A DNA stretch of 64,000 nt, from the NCBI GenBank assembly GCA_005885405.1, contig VAYN01000005.1, positions 119,715-183,714 of the forward strand, written 5' to 3'. The position numbers were made by a program, and so were the translations under genes. A model generated the notes under the pieces. The model made no database searches and was not told the origin of the DNA. It saw only the letters and a list, made by a program, of their open reading frames with translations. Source of the DNA: Actinomycetota bacterium. Lineage in GTDB: Bacteria; Actinomycetota; Thermoleophilia; Solirubrobacterales; 70-9. Positions 1-8,129 of the stretch are shown in pieces; the first letter of the stretch is position 1, and every line of letters starts with the position of its first letter.

Positions 1-720
1 TGAGAGGCCCCGGCGCAGGGAGATCGCATTCGGGGGAGCGAATTCCTCCCAGTCGTTGTTGAGATAGGCAAAGACCTCGCGGCGGGCACGCCAGGCGGCG
101 ATCCGCCGCCGCCAGCGATCCAGCTCGGTCGCCGAGTAGTTGCCGTTGCGGCCGCGGGCGCCGTGATGGAGGCGCAGGTAGGCGACCTCCCCCACCGGCC
201 GCGCCTCCGGCAGCGGACGGCGGGCGTCGTGGGGGATTACCAGCGAGGCGCCATGCTCCTCCAGCACCCGCATCACCACTGGCGAGAACCAGCTCGGATG
301 GCGGAACTCGAAGCAGTGGCGGGCGGGCGGCAGCAACTCCAGGGCGGAGGCGAGGACGGCGTCGTCGCGGTGGAAGTTCGCCGGCAGCTGCCAGAGGACC
401 GGGCCCAGCTTGCCGCTCTCGCGCAGCGGCTCCAGCGGCTCCCAGAAGCGCTCGACCCCCTGCTCGATATCCCGCAGCCGGCGGATATGGGTGAGGTAGC
501 GGCTGCCCTTGACCGCGAAGAGAAACCCCGGCGGCGTGCGCTCCACCCAGCCCTCCACGGTCGAGCGCTTGATCAGCCGGTAGAAGGTCGCATTGACCTC
601 GACGGTGTCGAAAACCTCGGAGTAGCGCTCGAGCCAGCGCGCCTGCGGCACCCCCTCGTAGATGCCCTCCCGCCAGGAGGCATAGACCCAGCCTGAGCAA
701 CCGATGCGCACATCTTTCAT
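1..720 (-). CDS. DUF72 domain protein (C-terminus cut by window edge)
   Basis: The reverse strand reads open from an ATG at 720 to the window edge (240 codons, no stop), so the C-terminus is missing. The start MKDVRIGCSGWVYASWR matches the IG(T/C)SGW opening of the DUF72 (YecE-like) TIM-barrel family. Later blocks such as GPVLWQLPANF, YLRLHH and FAYLNND are also typical of DUF72. The biochemical role of the family is unknown. The gene is divergent from the HAD gene, with 47 bp between the starts; that gap holds a sigma-B-type promoter facing the HAD gene. Family assignment is secure; function is not. Confidence 0.85.
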   Translation of the reverse strand, partial: MKDVRIGCSGWVYASWREGIYEGVPQARWLERYSEVFDTVEVNATFYRLIKRSTVEGWVERTPPGFLFAVKGSRYLTHIRRLRDIEQGVERFWEPLEPLRESGKLGPVLWQLPANFHRDDAVLASALELLPPARHCFEFRHPSWFSPVVMRVLEEHGASLVIPHDARRPLPEARPVGEVAYLRLHHGARGRNGNYSATELDRWRRRIAAWRARREVFAYLNNDWEEFAPPNAISLRRGLS

Positions 721-730
721 GGTCTTGTTC

Positions 731-757
731 GTTTACCCGGCCGGCGCCGCCGGGTAC
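731..757 (+). promoter_or_regulatory. Sigma-B-type promoter for the HAD gene
   Basis: GTTTAC at 731-736 and GGGTAC at 752-757 are separated by 15 bp and match the sigma-B/SigF consensus (GTTT...GGGTA). The predicted transcription start lies near 764, 3-4 nt before the GTG at 768, so the message would be almost leaderless. Inferred from sequence only. Confidence 0.55.
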
Positions 758-767
758 CTCGACGCGC

Positions 768-1421
768 GTGTCTTTGATCGCGATCCTCGACGTCGACGGC
801 ACCCTCGTCGACACCAACTACCACCACGCGCTGGCCTGGCACCGGGCCCTGCACGCCCACGGCCACCCCGTTCAGATGTGGAAGGTCCACCGCCACATCG
901 GGATGGGCGGCGACCAGATCCTCGACGCGCTGATCGGCGAGGAAGCCGCCGCCGAGCAGGGTGACGCGATCCGCGACGCCGAGGCCGAGGCTTATGGCGA
1001 GCTGATCGACGAAGTCGAGCCGATGACGGGGGCGCGCGAGCTGATCGAGAGGCTGCGCGAAGACGGGGCGACGGTGATCCTCGCCAGCTCGGCCAAGGAA
1101 GAGGAGGTCGACCATTACCTCGACCTACTCGACGCCCGCGACCTGGTCGACGACTGGACCACCTCCGCCGACGTCGAAAGCACCAAGCCCGATCCCGACC
1201 TGATCAAGGCGGCGCTGGAGAAGGCGGATAGCGACGGACCGGCGGTGATGGTCGGCGACTCCGTCTGGGACGTGAAGGCGGCGAAGGCGGCCGACGTCTC
1301 GACCCTCGCCGTCCTCACCGGCGGCTTCTCGGAGGCGGAGCTGAGGGAGGCAGGCGCCTCCCAGGTCGTTGAATCGATCGCCGAGCTCGACTTCGAGCCC
1401 CTCCTCGCGCAGTCGACCTAG
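768..1421 (+). CDS. HAD-superfamily hydrolase (phosphatase, beta-phosphoglucomutase-like)
   Basis: The 217-residue protein starts at a GTG. HAD motif I is DVDGTLVDT at residues 8-16, with the nucleophile and acid/base aspartates. Motif II is the LASS region near 110, a lysine follows in STKPDP, and motif IV is MVGDSVWDVKAA near 163. The cap is a helical insertion after motif I, as in beta-phosphoglucomutase and phosphoglycolate phosphatase relatives. It should be a cytosolic phosphatase acting on a small phosphorylated metabolite; the substrate cannot be read from sequence. Its end overlaps the convergent gene by 4 bp. A sigma-B-type promoter sits directly upstream. Confidence 0.88.
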   Translation: MSLIAILDVDGTLVDTNYHHALAWHRALHAHGHPVQMWKVHRHIGMGGDQILDALIGEEAAAEQGDAIRDAEAEAYGELIDEVEPMTGARELIERLREDGATVILASSAKEEEVDHYLDLLDARDLVDDWTTSADVESTKPDPDLIKAALEKADSDGPAVMVGDSVWDVKAAKAADVSTLAVLTGGFSEAELREAGASQVVESIAELDFEPLLAQST

Positions 1422-1756
1422 CTAGCGCCCGCCACTGCCTTCTGCAGCTCGTTCTTGCTCATCTTCGAGCGACCTTCGATCCCGAGCTTCTTGGCGTCGT
1501 TGTAAAGCTGTTCCCGGGTGCGGCCGCCGGGGCCGCTGCCGGATTGTTTGCCGCCGCGGCTACTGGCGGAGCGGCCGCGGGTCGAACTGCGCGAGGAGGT
1601 TTTTGATTCGCCCGAGCGCGCCTTTTCCTTGTTGACGGCGCGGGCGGCAATCTCCTCGGCTCGTTTCGTCGAGCGGCCTGCTTCCTTCTCGCTCTTTTTG
1701 ATGTGTTTGTACTGGCGGTCGCGTTTGCTGCCTTTTTTCACTCCGCGCGGTGGCAT
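1418..1756 (-). CDS. Basic protein with C-terminal Rho-N/SAP-like helical motif
   Basis: The 112-residue protein is rich in Lys, Arg and Ser. The N-terminal 40 residues are helical and charged, residues 45-80 are low-complexity Ser/Arg/Gly, and the last 35 residues (TREQLYNDAKKLGIEGRSKM and onward to the C-terminus) resemble the Rho-termination-factor N-terminal/SAP-like helix-extended-loop-helix motif. That motif binds nucleic acid in known proteins, so a DNA- or RNA-associated role is inferred. A strong Shine-Dalgarno (GAGGAGG) precedes the ATG. It is the third gene of a tight operon with the PfpI-like and zinc-ribbon genes (gaps of 14 and 19 bp), behind one sigma-B-type promoter. Confidence 0.7.
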   Translation of the reverse strand: MPPRGVKKGSKRDRQYKHIKKSEKEAGRSTKRAEEIAARAVNKEKARSGESKTSSRSSTRGRSASSRGGKQSGSGPGGRTREQLYNDAKKLGIEGRSKMSKNELQKAVAGAS

Positions 1757-1770
1757 CGCTACCTCCTCGT

Positions 1771-2352
1771 TCAGCCGACGTTTGACTTCTCGCGTTGACC
1801 CTCGTGGACGCCCTCGGCGAACTCCTCGACGATCTTCGCGTTGAAGGCTTCAAGATCGTCCGGTTTGCGGCTCGTCACCAAGCCTTGGTCGACGTGAACT
1901 TCCTCGTCAACCCAGTTCGCGCCGGCGTTGCGGAGATCGGTCTGCAGGCTCGGCCATGAGGTGAGCGTCCGACCCTCGATGACCCCAGCGTCGATCAACG
2001 TCCAGGGCGCGTGACAGATGGCGCCCACCGGCTTGCCGGCGGCGAAGAACCCACGGACGAACTCAAGTGCCTCGGGTTTCGTCCGCAGCTGATCCGGATT
2101 GGCGACGCCACCGGGGAGGACGAGCCCGTCGAATTCACCGGCGTCGGCCTCGTCGACCCGGCGGTCGACGTCGAAGGTGTCGCCCTTGTCGAGGTGGTTG
2201 AAAGCCTGAATCTGGCCGGCTTCGGGCGCCAGCAGCTCGACCTCGGCGCCCGCCTCGCGCACTGCTTTGAGGGGCTCAGTCAGCTCGACCTCCTCGACCC
2301 CCTCATTGGCGCTCAAGAAGGCGATTTTCTTTCCCTGCAGACGGTCGGACAT
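1771..2352 (-). CDS. DJ-1/PfpI family protein (YhbO/PfpI-like)
   Basis: This 193-residue protein has the class I glutamine-amidotransferase-like fold of DJ-1/PfpI. It carries the N-terminal KIAFLSANEGVEEVEL strand, the acidic elbow residue region LTEPL, the VLPGG loop near residue 78, and the nucleophile elbow GAICHAPW near residue 110, with the conserved Cys followed by His. The family includes intracellular proteases and protein/nucleotide deglycases linked to oxidative and carbonyl stress. Length is normal. It is the middle gene of an operon with the zinc-ribbon gene upstream and the Rho-N-like gene downstream, under a sigma-B-type promoter, which fits a stress role. Confidence 0.88.
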   Translation of the reverse strand: MSDRLQGKKIAFLSANEGVEEVELTEPLKAVREAGAEVELLAPEAGQIQAFNHLDKGDTFDVDRRVDEADAGEFDGLVLPGGVANPDQLRTKPEALEFVRGFFAAGKPVGAICHAPWTLIDAGVIEGRTLTSWPSLQTDLRNAGANWVDEEVHVDQGLVTSRKPDDLEAFNAKIVEEFAEGVHEGQREKSNVG

Positions 2353-2371
2353 TGCTGCCTCCGATCAGTTC

Positions 2372-2572
2372 TTAGGTGGTCTGAGTCACCTCCCGGCTAC
2401 CCTCGGCCTGGGGCACCAAACGATCTACAACCGGCTCCGCTTGACGCTGCCAACCGAGCTCAAAAGTCAGCGGCACCTGGATCCTCTCTTTGGCGAGGCA
2501 ACGCGGACAAGAAGTCCACGAGGAGGCTGCCTGACTGGAATATCCGCTTCCGCAGTTATCGCACCGAAACAT
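2372..2572 (-). CDS. Small zinc-ribbon protein
   Basis: The 66-residue protein opens with MFRCDNCGSGYSS and continues to SCPRC, giving two CxxC knuckles about 17 residues apart, the pattern of a zinc ribbon. The remaining 40 residues show no recognised domain. It begins the operon with the PfpI-like and Rho-N-like genes, and the predicted sigma-B-type transcript starts about 36 nt upstream of its ATG, with a purine-rich stretch (GGGAAGAAGAAG) as ribosome binding site. The function is unknown; a nucleic-acid or protein-binding adaptor is possible. Confidence 0.72.
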   Translation of the reverse strand: MFRCDNCGSGYSSQAASSWTSCPRCLAKERIQVPLTFELGWQRQAEPVVDRLVPQAEGSREVTQTT

Positions 2573-2614
2573 GATCTTCTTCTTCCCGTTCGTATAAACC
2601 CGTCGAGCGCACTT

Positions 2615-2640
2615 TTACCCTTCGGCTAATTGCCATAAAC
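2615..2640 (-). promoter_or_regulatory. Sigma-B-type promoter for the zinc-ribbon/PfpI/Rho-N operon
   Basis: On the minus strand GTTTAT (2640-2635) and GGGTAA (2620-2615) are separated by 14 bp, one of the closest matches in the window to the sigma-B consensus GTTTAA-N14-GGGTAT. The transcript would start near 2608 and reach the ATG at 2572. Confidence 0.6.
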
Positions 2641-2712
2641 AGACGTTTTCCAGGATTGGCAGTCGGGGCGGCGGCATGGAGTGGGCGCTCACGGGGTAGC
2701 GTTCGGGGAGGA

Positions 2713-4935
2713 ATGCAAGAGCCGCAGGAACTGGAGCTGCGGCGCTACCTGAGGAGCCAGCGGGAGCTGGCGGCGCGCCTGATCGAGGGCGAGTCCCTGG
2801 CCCAGGTCGCGCCCCGGTTCCTGGAGATCGTCGCCAACCTTCTGCGTTGGGAGGCCGGGGCGATCTGGGAAGTGGCCGGCGAAGACGAGCCGCTGCAGCT
2901 GATCGCCGCCTGGAGCACGCCGGAGCTCGATGCCGAGCCGCTCTGGCGCCGCAGCCGCGAGCTGACCTTCAGGCGCGGGACGGGGTTGCCCGGGGACGCC
3001 TGGGAGACCGGGCAGATTGCGCTCGCCCCCAACTACAGCCAGTACCCGACCCCCACCCCCCGCTTCGAAGTCTCAGCCGAACTGGGGCTGGAGGCGGCGC
3101 TGGCGATCCCGGTCCCGATCGGCTCTCCGGAGAAGGTGCTGGCGGTGGCCGAGTTCCACACGACCTCCTTCGAAGCCCAGTCGCAGGAGCTGATGGACCT
3201 ACTTGGGGGGTTTGCCGAGCAGCTCGGCAGCTTCGTCGCCCGGCGCCGCGCCGAGGCGAAGAGCGCCGAAGCTGAGCGCTTCCGCCAGCACCTGGCTGAG
3301 GTCGTCCGCGGCACCCAGGACGCGGTCCTCAGCAAGGACCTCGACGGGGTCGTGACGAGCTGGAACCCAGCCGCCTCACGGCTCTACGGCTATGGCCCCG
3401 AGGAAGCGATCGGCCGCCATATCTCCTTCCTCGTCCCGCCCGACCACAAAGACGAGGAGAAAGTGATCCTCGATCGGGTCAAGCGCGGGGAACGGCTCGA
3501 CACCTATGAGACCGAGCGGCTTCGAAAAGACGGCACCCGCATCTCCGTCTCCCTCACCGTCTCGCCAATCCGCAGCCCCCTGCGAGGCCTGATCGGCGCC
3601 TCGGTCGTCGCCCGCGACATCACCGCCGACGTCCGCCGCCGCCGCGCCCAGGAGTTCCTTGTCGCCGCCAGCCGCCTGATCGACAGCTCGCTCGACCCGA
3701 TCGAGACGGCACGGACGATCGTCTCCACCGCGGTCCCGGAGCTGGCCGAGCTCTGCCTGATCGATTTCCGCCGGCCCGATGGCTGGCTCGGCGACAGCGT
3801 CGTCGCCGGCGCTAATCCCGAGATGGCGAAAAGGCTGGAACGGATCCGCCGCGAGAAGCCGCTCGACCCGGCTGGCGAGCACCCGGTGGCGCAGGTGCTG
3901 CGACTGAAACAGCCGATGATTTGGCGCGACCTCAAGGCCCCCGAGGTAATCGACAAGGTCTCGCAGGGCGCCGACCACCTGCAGCTGATGCAAGACGCCG
4001 GTTACAACTCCGCCGCGGTGGTGCCGCTCGCCGCGCGCGGGCGCACGATCGGTGCCCTCTCCTTCCTCCACGCCCACGGCGACCTCCGCTACGACCAGGG
4101 GGACCTTGACTTCCTCGCCGAGCTCGGTGAGCGGGCCGGCCTAGCGCTCGACAACGCCCGCCTCTACCAGGAGCGCGACCGCGTTGCCAAAAACCTGCAG
4201 CGGGGGCTGCGGCCGCCCCACCCAGCAGAGGTCGAGGGCCTCGAGGTCTCGGTCATCTTCGAGGCCGCGGGCGAGGGGATCGAGGTCGGCGGCGACCTCT
4301 ACGACGTGATCCCGACCGAGGACGGCTGCTGGATCCTCGTCGGCGACGTCGCCGGCAAGGGGAGCACCGCGGCCGGGGTCTCGGTCGCTGTCCGGCACTC
4401 GGTGCGAGGGCTGACGCGCGAGATTGACGAGCCCGACGAGGTACTGCGCCGAGTCAACGACCTTCTGCTCAGTGGCGAAACCCTCAACGACTTCGCGACC
4501 GCGATGCTGGCGCGCCTACGGCGCCACGGTGAGGTCTGGAGCATCGCCCTCGCCTCCGCCGGTCACCCTGCCGCGGTCTTGGCCACCGACTCCGGACCGC
4601 AGCTGCTCGGGGGCGGCTCGGTCCTGGGCGCCTGGCGAGAGGCCAACGTCGAGCGCCACGAACGCGCGCTGGCGCCGCAAGAGACCCTCGCCCTCTGCAC
4701 CGACGGCTGGCTCGAGGTCGGCCCGGTCAACGCCCACCAGGGGCCGGAGGCCTTCGCCGAGATGACGCAGGCGCTTGCCGGCTTGGAGCTCGACGAGGTG
4801 ACGGAGCGTTTACGCGCCGACGCGGTCGGCCGTGGCTCCGGCCGCCTCCGCGACGACCTCGTCGTCCTCGCCATCCGCCCCCGGGCGACCTCGGGCAGTC
4901 CCGAGGCGCCGCGGGCGGTGGCGGTCAGCGCCTAG
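2713..4935 (+). CDS. GAF-PAS-GAF-PP2C (SpoIIE/RsbU-type) serine phosphatase
   Basis: The ATG at 2713 was chosen because GGGGAGG lies just upstream; an in-frame start at 2656 lacks one. The 740-residue protein has a first GAF domain (about 25-175), a short coiled segment, a PAS domain (about 190-310), a second GAF domain (about 320-480) and a PP2C/SpoIIE catalytic domain (about 510-725). Metal-binding motifs GGDLYD and GDVAGKG are intact. RsbU-type phosphatases dephosphorylate STAS anti-anti-sigma factors and so release sigma-B-like factors. A STAS protein and a HATPase kinase are encoded elsewhere in this window. No transmembrane segment is visible, so signal input should be cytosolic. Its 3' end overlaps the convergent ferritin-like gene by 4 bp. 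Confidence 0.9.
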   Translation: MQEPQELELRRYLRSQRELAARLIEGESLAQVAPRFLEIVANLLRWEAGAIWEVAGEDEPLQLIAAWSTPELDAEPLWRRSRELTFRRGTGLPGDAWETGQIALAPNYSQYPTPTPRFEVSAELGLEAALAIPVPIGSPEKVLAVAEFHTTSFEAQSQELMDLLGGFAEQLGSFVARRRAEAKSAEAERFRQHLAEVVRGTQDAVLSKDLDGVVTSWNPAASRLYGYGPEEAIGRHISFLVPPDHKDEEKVILDRVKRGERLDTYETERLRKDGTRISVSLTVSPIRSPLRGLIGASVVARDITADVRRRRAQEFLVAASRLIDSSLDPIETARTIVSTAVPELAELCLIDFRRPDGWLGDSVVAGANPEMAKRLERIRREKPLDPAGEHPVAQVLRLKQPMIWRDLKAPEVIDKVSQGADHLQLMQDAGYNSAAVVPLAARGRTIGALSFLHAHGDLRYDQGDLDFLAELGERAGLALDNARLYQERDRVAKNLQRGLRPPHPAEVEGLEVSVIFEAAGEGIEVGGDLYDVIPTEDGCWILVGDVAGKGSTAAGVSVAVRHSVRGLTREIDEPDEVLRRVNDLLLSGETLNDFATAMLARLRRHGEVWSIALASAGHPAAVLATDSGPQLLGGGSVLGAWREANVERHERALAPQETLALCTDGWLEVGPVNAHQGPEAFAEMTQALAGLELDEVTERLRADAVGRGSGRLRDDLVVLAIRPRATSGSPEAPRAVAVSA

Positions 4936-5633
4936 CGTTTCGCTTTTTTGGCGGCTTTTTTCGGGCGCGGGTTCGGCCGGGCTTTTTTCGTCCTAGCTTT
5001 TTTCGAGGCCGATTTCGTCGAGCTTGATTTTTTCGCCGACGATTTTGAGCTCGATTTCGCAGCCGGTTTTTTCGCCGCTTTTTTGGGTTTCGCTTTGCGT
5101 TTCGGCGAGGCGGCACGGCGCAGCGCAGCGGGGATGTCCTCGCGGGCGACGGCCCCGGTCAGGGACTTGATCTGGCCCTGGAGGAAGTTCGCCATTTTTT
5201 CCTCCTCGCGCCGAATCGCCCGCGCGAGTTTTGCCGTCTCGGAGTCCTGGACTTTTTCCGCCAGCGTCTCGATCGCGAGGTAGGTGGCGATCTCCTCGTG
5301 CTCGTTGAAGTACTCGGTCTTGGCGTTCTTCAGCATTTTCTCCTGCTCGCCGCCGCCACGGATCGCGTGCAGCGGGCCCTTCGCCGCCGCGGTCAATTTG
5401 CCAACCGCGCTCTGCAGAGTCTGGCCGCCGCCGCCGAGTTTTTTGATCCGGCGCTCGACCTGTTTGGCGTGGTTTTTCGTCTCTTTCAGATGCTGCTGAA
5501 GCCGTTTTTTGTAGGGCCCTTTGGCGGTCATCGCGATGTGGGCCCCCAGGGAAGCCTCCAGTTCGCGCTCCTTACCGTAAGCCTCACTCAGGTACTGGAC
5601 CAGCTTTGCGTCACGCTCGTTCATATCCGCCAT
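4932..5633 (-). CDS. Ferritin-like DUF892 (YciE/YciF) protein with histone-H1-like lysine tail
   Basis: Residues 1-165 form a four-helix ferritin-like domain of the YciE/YciF (DUF892) type, with KERELEASLGAH, HLKETKNHAKQVERR and EHEEIATYLAIE supplying Glu/His residues typical of the fold. Residues 170-233 are almost only Lys, Ala, Ser, Pro and Arg (AKKPAAKSSSKSSAKK-like blocks), resembling the C-terminal domain of histone H1 and of mycobacterial HupB. The tail predicts DNA binding, so a Dps-like nucleoid-protective role is inferred. A sigma-B-type promoter lies upstream and a strong Shine-Dalgarno (GAGGAGG) about 10 nt before the ATG. An ATG at codon 4 is an alternative start. Confidence 0.85.
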   Translation of the reverse strand: MADMNERDAKLVQYLSEAYGKERELEASLGAHIAMTAKGPYKKRLQQHLKETKNHAKQVERRIKKLGGGGQTLQSAVGKLTAAAKGPLHAIRGGGEQEKMLKNAKTEYFNEHEEIATYLAIETLAEKVQDSETAKLARAIRREEEKMANFLQGQIKSLTGAVAREDIPAALRRAASPKRKAKPKKAAKKPAAKSSSKSSAKKSSSTKSASKKARTKKARPNPRPKKAAKKAKR

Positions 5634-5676
5634 CGCGAATTGCGCCTCCTCAGTCTCGCTTCGTTGCTGCGCTTAT

Positions 5677-5701
5677 TTACCCAGCGCAATTGGGGTGAAA
5701 C
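5677..5701 (-). promoter_or_regulatory. Sigma-B-type promoter for the ferritin-like/H1-tail gene
   Basis: On the minus strand GTTTCA (5701-5696) and GGGTAA (5682-5677) are separated by 13 bp. Transcription would begin near 5670, giving a leader of about 36 nt that contains the GAGGAGG ribosome binding site. Confidence 0.58.
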
Positions 5702-5746
5702 TGCGGTGCGGGAGCGTATTGACTGGATCGGCCTACCATCCCGCGG

Positions 5747-6391
5747 GTGAAGTTGCTCCTCCTCGCAGCGGCGGCGCTGGCAGGCGCCGGCCTTTCCCTT
5801 CCTTCTCCCCCGCCGCCCCCGATCAAGGCGTGGCCGATCCCCTACGGGCAGAAGCGCAAGCACGAGATGGCGCAGTACTCGCAGCGCCACTACGGCGAAG
5901 GGACCTGGCGGCTGCGACACCCGCGGGTGATCGTCGAGCACATGGCCCAGAGCGGCAGCGCCGCCGCCGTGCGCAACACCTTCGCCCGCGACGTCCCCGA
6001 CCCCGAGCTGCACGAGCTGCCCAACGTCTGCTCGCACTTCGTCGTCGCCGACTCGGGGCGAATCTTCCGGCTAGTCAACCTCCGCACCCGCTGCCGCCAC
6101 ACGGTTGGCCTCAACTGGACCGCGATCGGGATCGAGCACGTCGGCTACAGCGACGGCGACGTCCTCGGCGACCGCCGGCAACTGGGCGCCTCGCTGCGGT
6201 TGACCCAGTGGCTGCGCTGCCGTTTCCGGATCAAGGTGCGCGACGTGATCGGCCACGCCGAGAGCCTCACTTCCCCCTACCACCGGGAGCGCATCCCGAG
6301 CCTGCGTCGGCAGACCCACGGCGACTGGCGCCACGCCTCGATGCAGGTCTACAGGCAGAAGCTGAGGCGGTTCGGGCCCTGCCCGCGCTGA
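5747..6391 (+). CDS. Exported N-acetylmuramoyl-L-alanine amidase-like protein (Amidase_2/PGRP)
   Basis: The GTG at 5747 gives MKLLLLAAAALAGAGLSLPS, a classical signal peptide, followed by a Pro-rich linker. The body shows the Amidase_2 pattern: HPRVIVEHMAQSG with an early histidine, VCSHFVVADSGRIFRLV, CRHTVGLNWTAIGIEHVG and DVIGHAESL with a late His. Zn-ligand histidines appear in the expected order. The family cleaves the MurNAc-L-Ala bond in peptidoglycan, so it should act outside the membrane in wall turnover. Its length of 214 residues is normal. It is divergent from the ferritin-like gene. No good Shine-Dalgarno is visible. Confidence 0.82.
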   Translation: MKLLLLAAAALAGAGLSLPSPPPPPIKAWPIPYGQKRKHEMAQYSQRHYGEGTWRLRHPRVIVEHMAQSGSAAAVRNTFARDVPDPELHELPNVCSHFVVADSGRIFRLVNLRTRCRHTVGLNWTAIGIEHVGYSDGDVLGDRRQLGASLRLTQWLRCRFRIKVRDVIGHAESLTSPYHRERIPSLRRQTHGDWRHASMQVYRQKLRRFGPCPR

Positions 6392-6487
6392 GCTCAGAAG
6401 AAATCTCCGGGCAATGTCGATTTCGCCCCCGCCCGTTCGTCGTCAGGTAAAAGGGCGGGACAGCCGCCCCCGACGAAAGAGGACCCG

Positions 6488-6868
6488 ATGCGTTTCATGA
6501 TGTTCATGTATCCCGAAATCGAGGAGCAGGACTGGAACCCGACGCCGGAGGCTGTCGCGGCGATGGGCCGCTACAACGAAGAGCTGCAGAAGGCCGGGAT
6601 GCTGCTGTCGATGGACGGGCTGCGGCCGCCGAGCGACGGCGGCAACGTCGTCTTCGACGCCGAGGCCAAGGCGACGATCACCGACGGGCCCTTTACGGAG
6701 GCGAAGGAGGTCGTCGGGGGTTACTGGCTGATCCAGGCGCGCTCGAAGGAGGAGGCGCTGGAGTGGGCGAGCCGCTGCCCGGACGCTAACTGCCGGATCG
6801 AAGTCCGCCGGGTATTCGAGATGGAGGACTTCCCGCAGGAGGTGCAGGACGCCTACGAGGGCCCCTGA
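6488..6868 (+). CDS. YCII-related DGPF-domain protein
   Basis: The 126-residue protein begins MRFMMFMYPEIEEQ and carries the diagnostic TDGPFTEAKEVVGGYW block near residues 60-75, the DGPF motif of YCII-related proteins. These small alpha/beta-barrel proteins are regularly encoded next to ECF42 sigma factors, as here: the sigma gene starts 4 bp downstream. The molecular role of DGPF proteins is not settled. Tight spacing indicates one operon. A clear Shine-Dalgarno (AGAGGA) precedes the ATG. No sigma-B-type element was found upstream. Confidence 0.9.
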   Translation: MRFMMFMYPEIEEQDWNPTPEAVAAMGRYNEELQKAGMLLSMDGLRPPSDGGNVVFDAEAKATITDGPFTEAKEVVGGYWLIQARSKEEALEWASRCPDANCRIEVRRVFEMEDFPQEVQDAYEGP

Positions 6869-6872
6869 GGGC

Positions 6873-8129
6873 ATGACCGAGGCCACGCGCGCGATCGAGG
6901 CGGTCTGGCGGATCGAGTCCGCCCGCCTGATCGCGGGCCTGGCGCGGATGGTCGGCGACGTCGGCTTGGCCGAGGACATGGCGCAGGACGCGCTGGTCGC
7001 GGCGATCGAGAAGTGGCCGGCCGACGGCGTTCCCGACAACCCCGGCGCCTGGCTGATGGCGACGGCGAAGAACCGGGCGATCGACCGGATGCGGCGGGAG
7101 AAGACGTACGAGCGCAAGCGCGAAGAGGTCGCCCACGACACCGGCGTGCTCTTTGCAATGGAGCGCTCCGACTTCGAGGCCGCGGCCGACGACGAGATCG
7201 GCGACGACCTGCTGGCGCTGATTTTCACCTGCTGCCACCCGCTGCTCTCCCGCGAGGCGCGGGTGGCGCTGACGCTGCGGCTGCTCGGCGGGCTGACGAC
7301 GGGCGAGATCGCCCGCGCCTTCCTCGGCTCCGAGTCGACGGTGGCGCAGCGGCTGGTGCGGGCGAAGCGGACGCTGCGCGACGCCAAGGTCCCGTTCGAG
7401 GTGCCGCGCGGGGCTGAGCTGGAGGAGCGCCTTGGCTCGGTGCTGGAAGTGATCTACCTCGTTTTCAACGAGGGCTACGCGGCGAGCGCGGGCGAGGACT
7501 GGGTCCGCCGCGACCTCTGCGAGGAAGCGCTGCGGCTGGGGCGGATCCTCGCCGAGCTGGCGCCGGCGGAGCCGGAGGTGCACGGACTGGTGGCGCTGAT
7601 GGAGATCCAGGCCTCGCGGCTGGGCGCTCGACACGGCCCCGATGGCGAACCGGTGCTGCTGCTCGACCAGGACCGCAGCCGCTGGGACCCGCTCCTAATC
7701 GTCCGCGGCCGGCAGGCACTGGAGCGAGCCGAAGCCCTCCCGGGCCCACTTGGCCCCTACGGCCTGCAGGCCGCGATCGCCGCCTGCCACGCCCGCGCCC
7801 TCCGCCCCGGAGAAACCGATTGGGTCCGGATCAGCGCCCTCTACGACGCCCTCGCCCAGATCTCCGGCTCCCCGATCGTAGAGCTGAACCGAGCCGTCGC
7901 CGTAGGGATGGCCTTCGGTCCAGAGGCCGGGCTCGAACTACTCGACCGGATCAAAGACGAGCCAGCGCTGCAGAACTACCACCTGCTCCCAAGCGTCCGC
8001 GGCGACCTACTGGAAAAAGCCGGCCGCACCGAGGAGGCCTCAGCCGAGTTCGAACGCGCCGCGGAGCTGACTCAGAACGAGCGCGAGCGCGGGCTCCTAC
8101 TCAAGCGTGCCCGTTTGCAAGTCGATTGA
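6873..8129 (+). CDS. ECF42-type RNA polymerase sigma factor with C-terminal extension
   Basis: The 418-residue protein has sigma region 2 (about residues 10-80, with LAEDMAQDALVAAIEKWP and ENRAIDRMRRE-like sequence), region 4 (about 110-170, with LTTGEIARAFLGSESTVAQR as the helix-turn-helix) and a long helical C-terminal extension of over 200 residues with TPR-like repeats and the FNEGYAAS motif. This architecture and the neighbouring DGPF gene are the hallmarks of group ECF42, in which the extension is required for activity and no anti-sigma factor is present. None is encoded nearby. The last 29 bp overlap the convergent GNAT gene. Confidence 0.92.
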   Translation: MTEATRAIEAVWRIESARLIAGLARMVGDVGLAEDMAQDALVAAIEKWPADGVPDNPGAWLMATAKNRAIDRMRREKTYERKREEVAHDTGVLFAMERSDFEAAADDEIGDDLLALIFTCCHPLLSREARVALTLRLLGGLTTGEIARAFLGSESTVAQRLVRAKRTLRDAKVPFEVPRGAELEERLGSVLEVIYLVFNEGYAASAGEDWVRRDLCEEALRLGRILAELAPAEPEVHGLVALMEIQASRLGARHGPDGEPVLLLDQDRSRWDPLLIVRGRQALERAEALPGPLGPYGLQAAIAACHARALRPGETDWVRISALYDALAQISGSPIVELNRAVAVGMAFGPEAGLELLDRIKDEPALQNYHLLPSVRGDLLEKAGRTEEASAEFERAAELTQNERERGLLLKRARLQVD

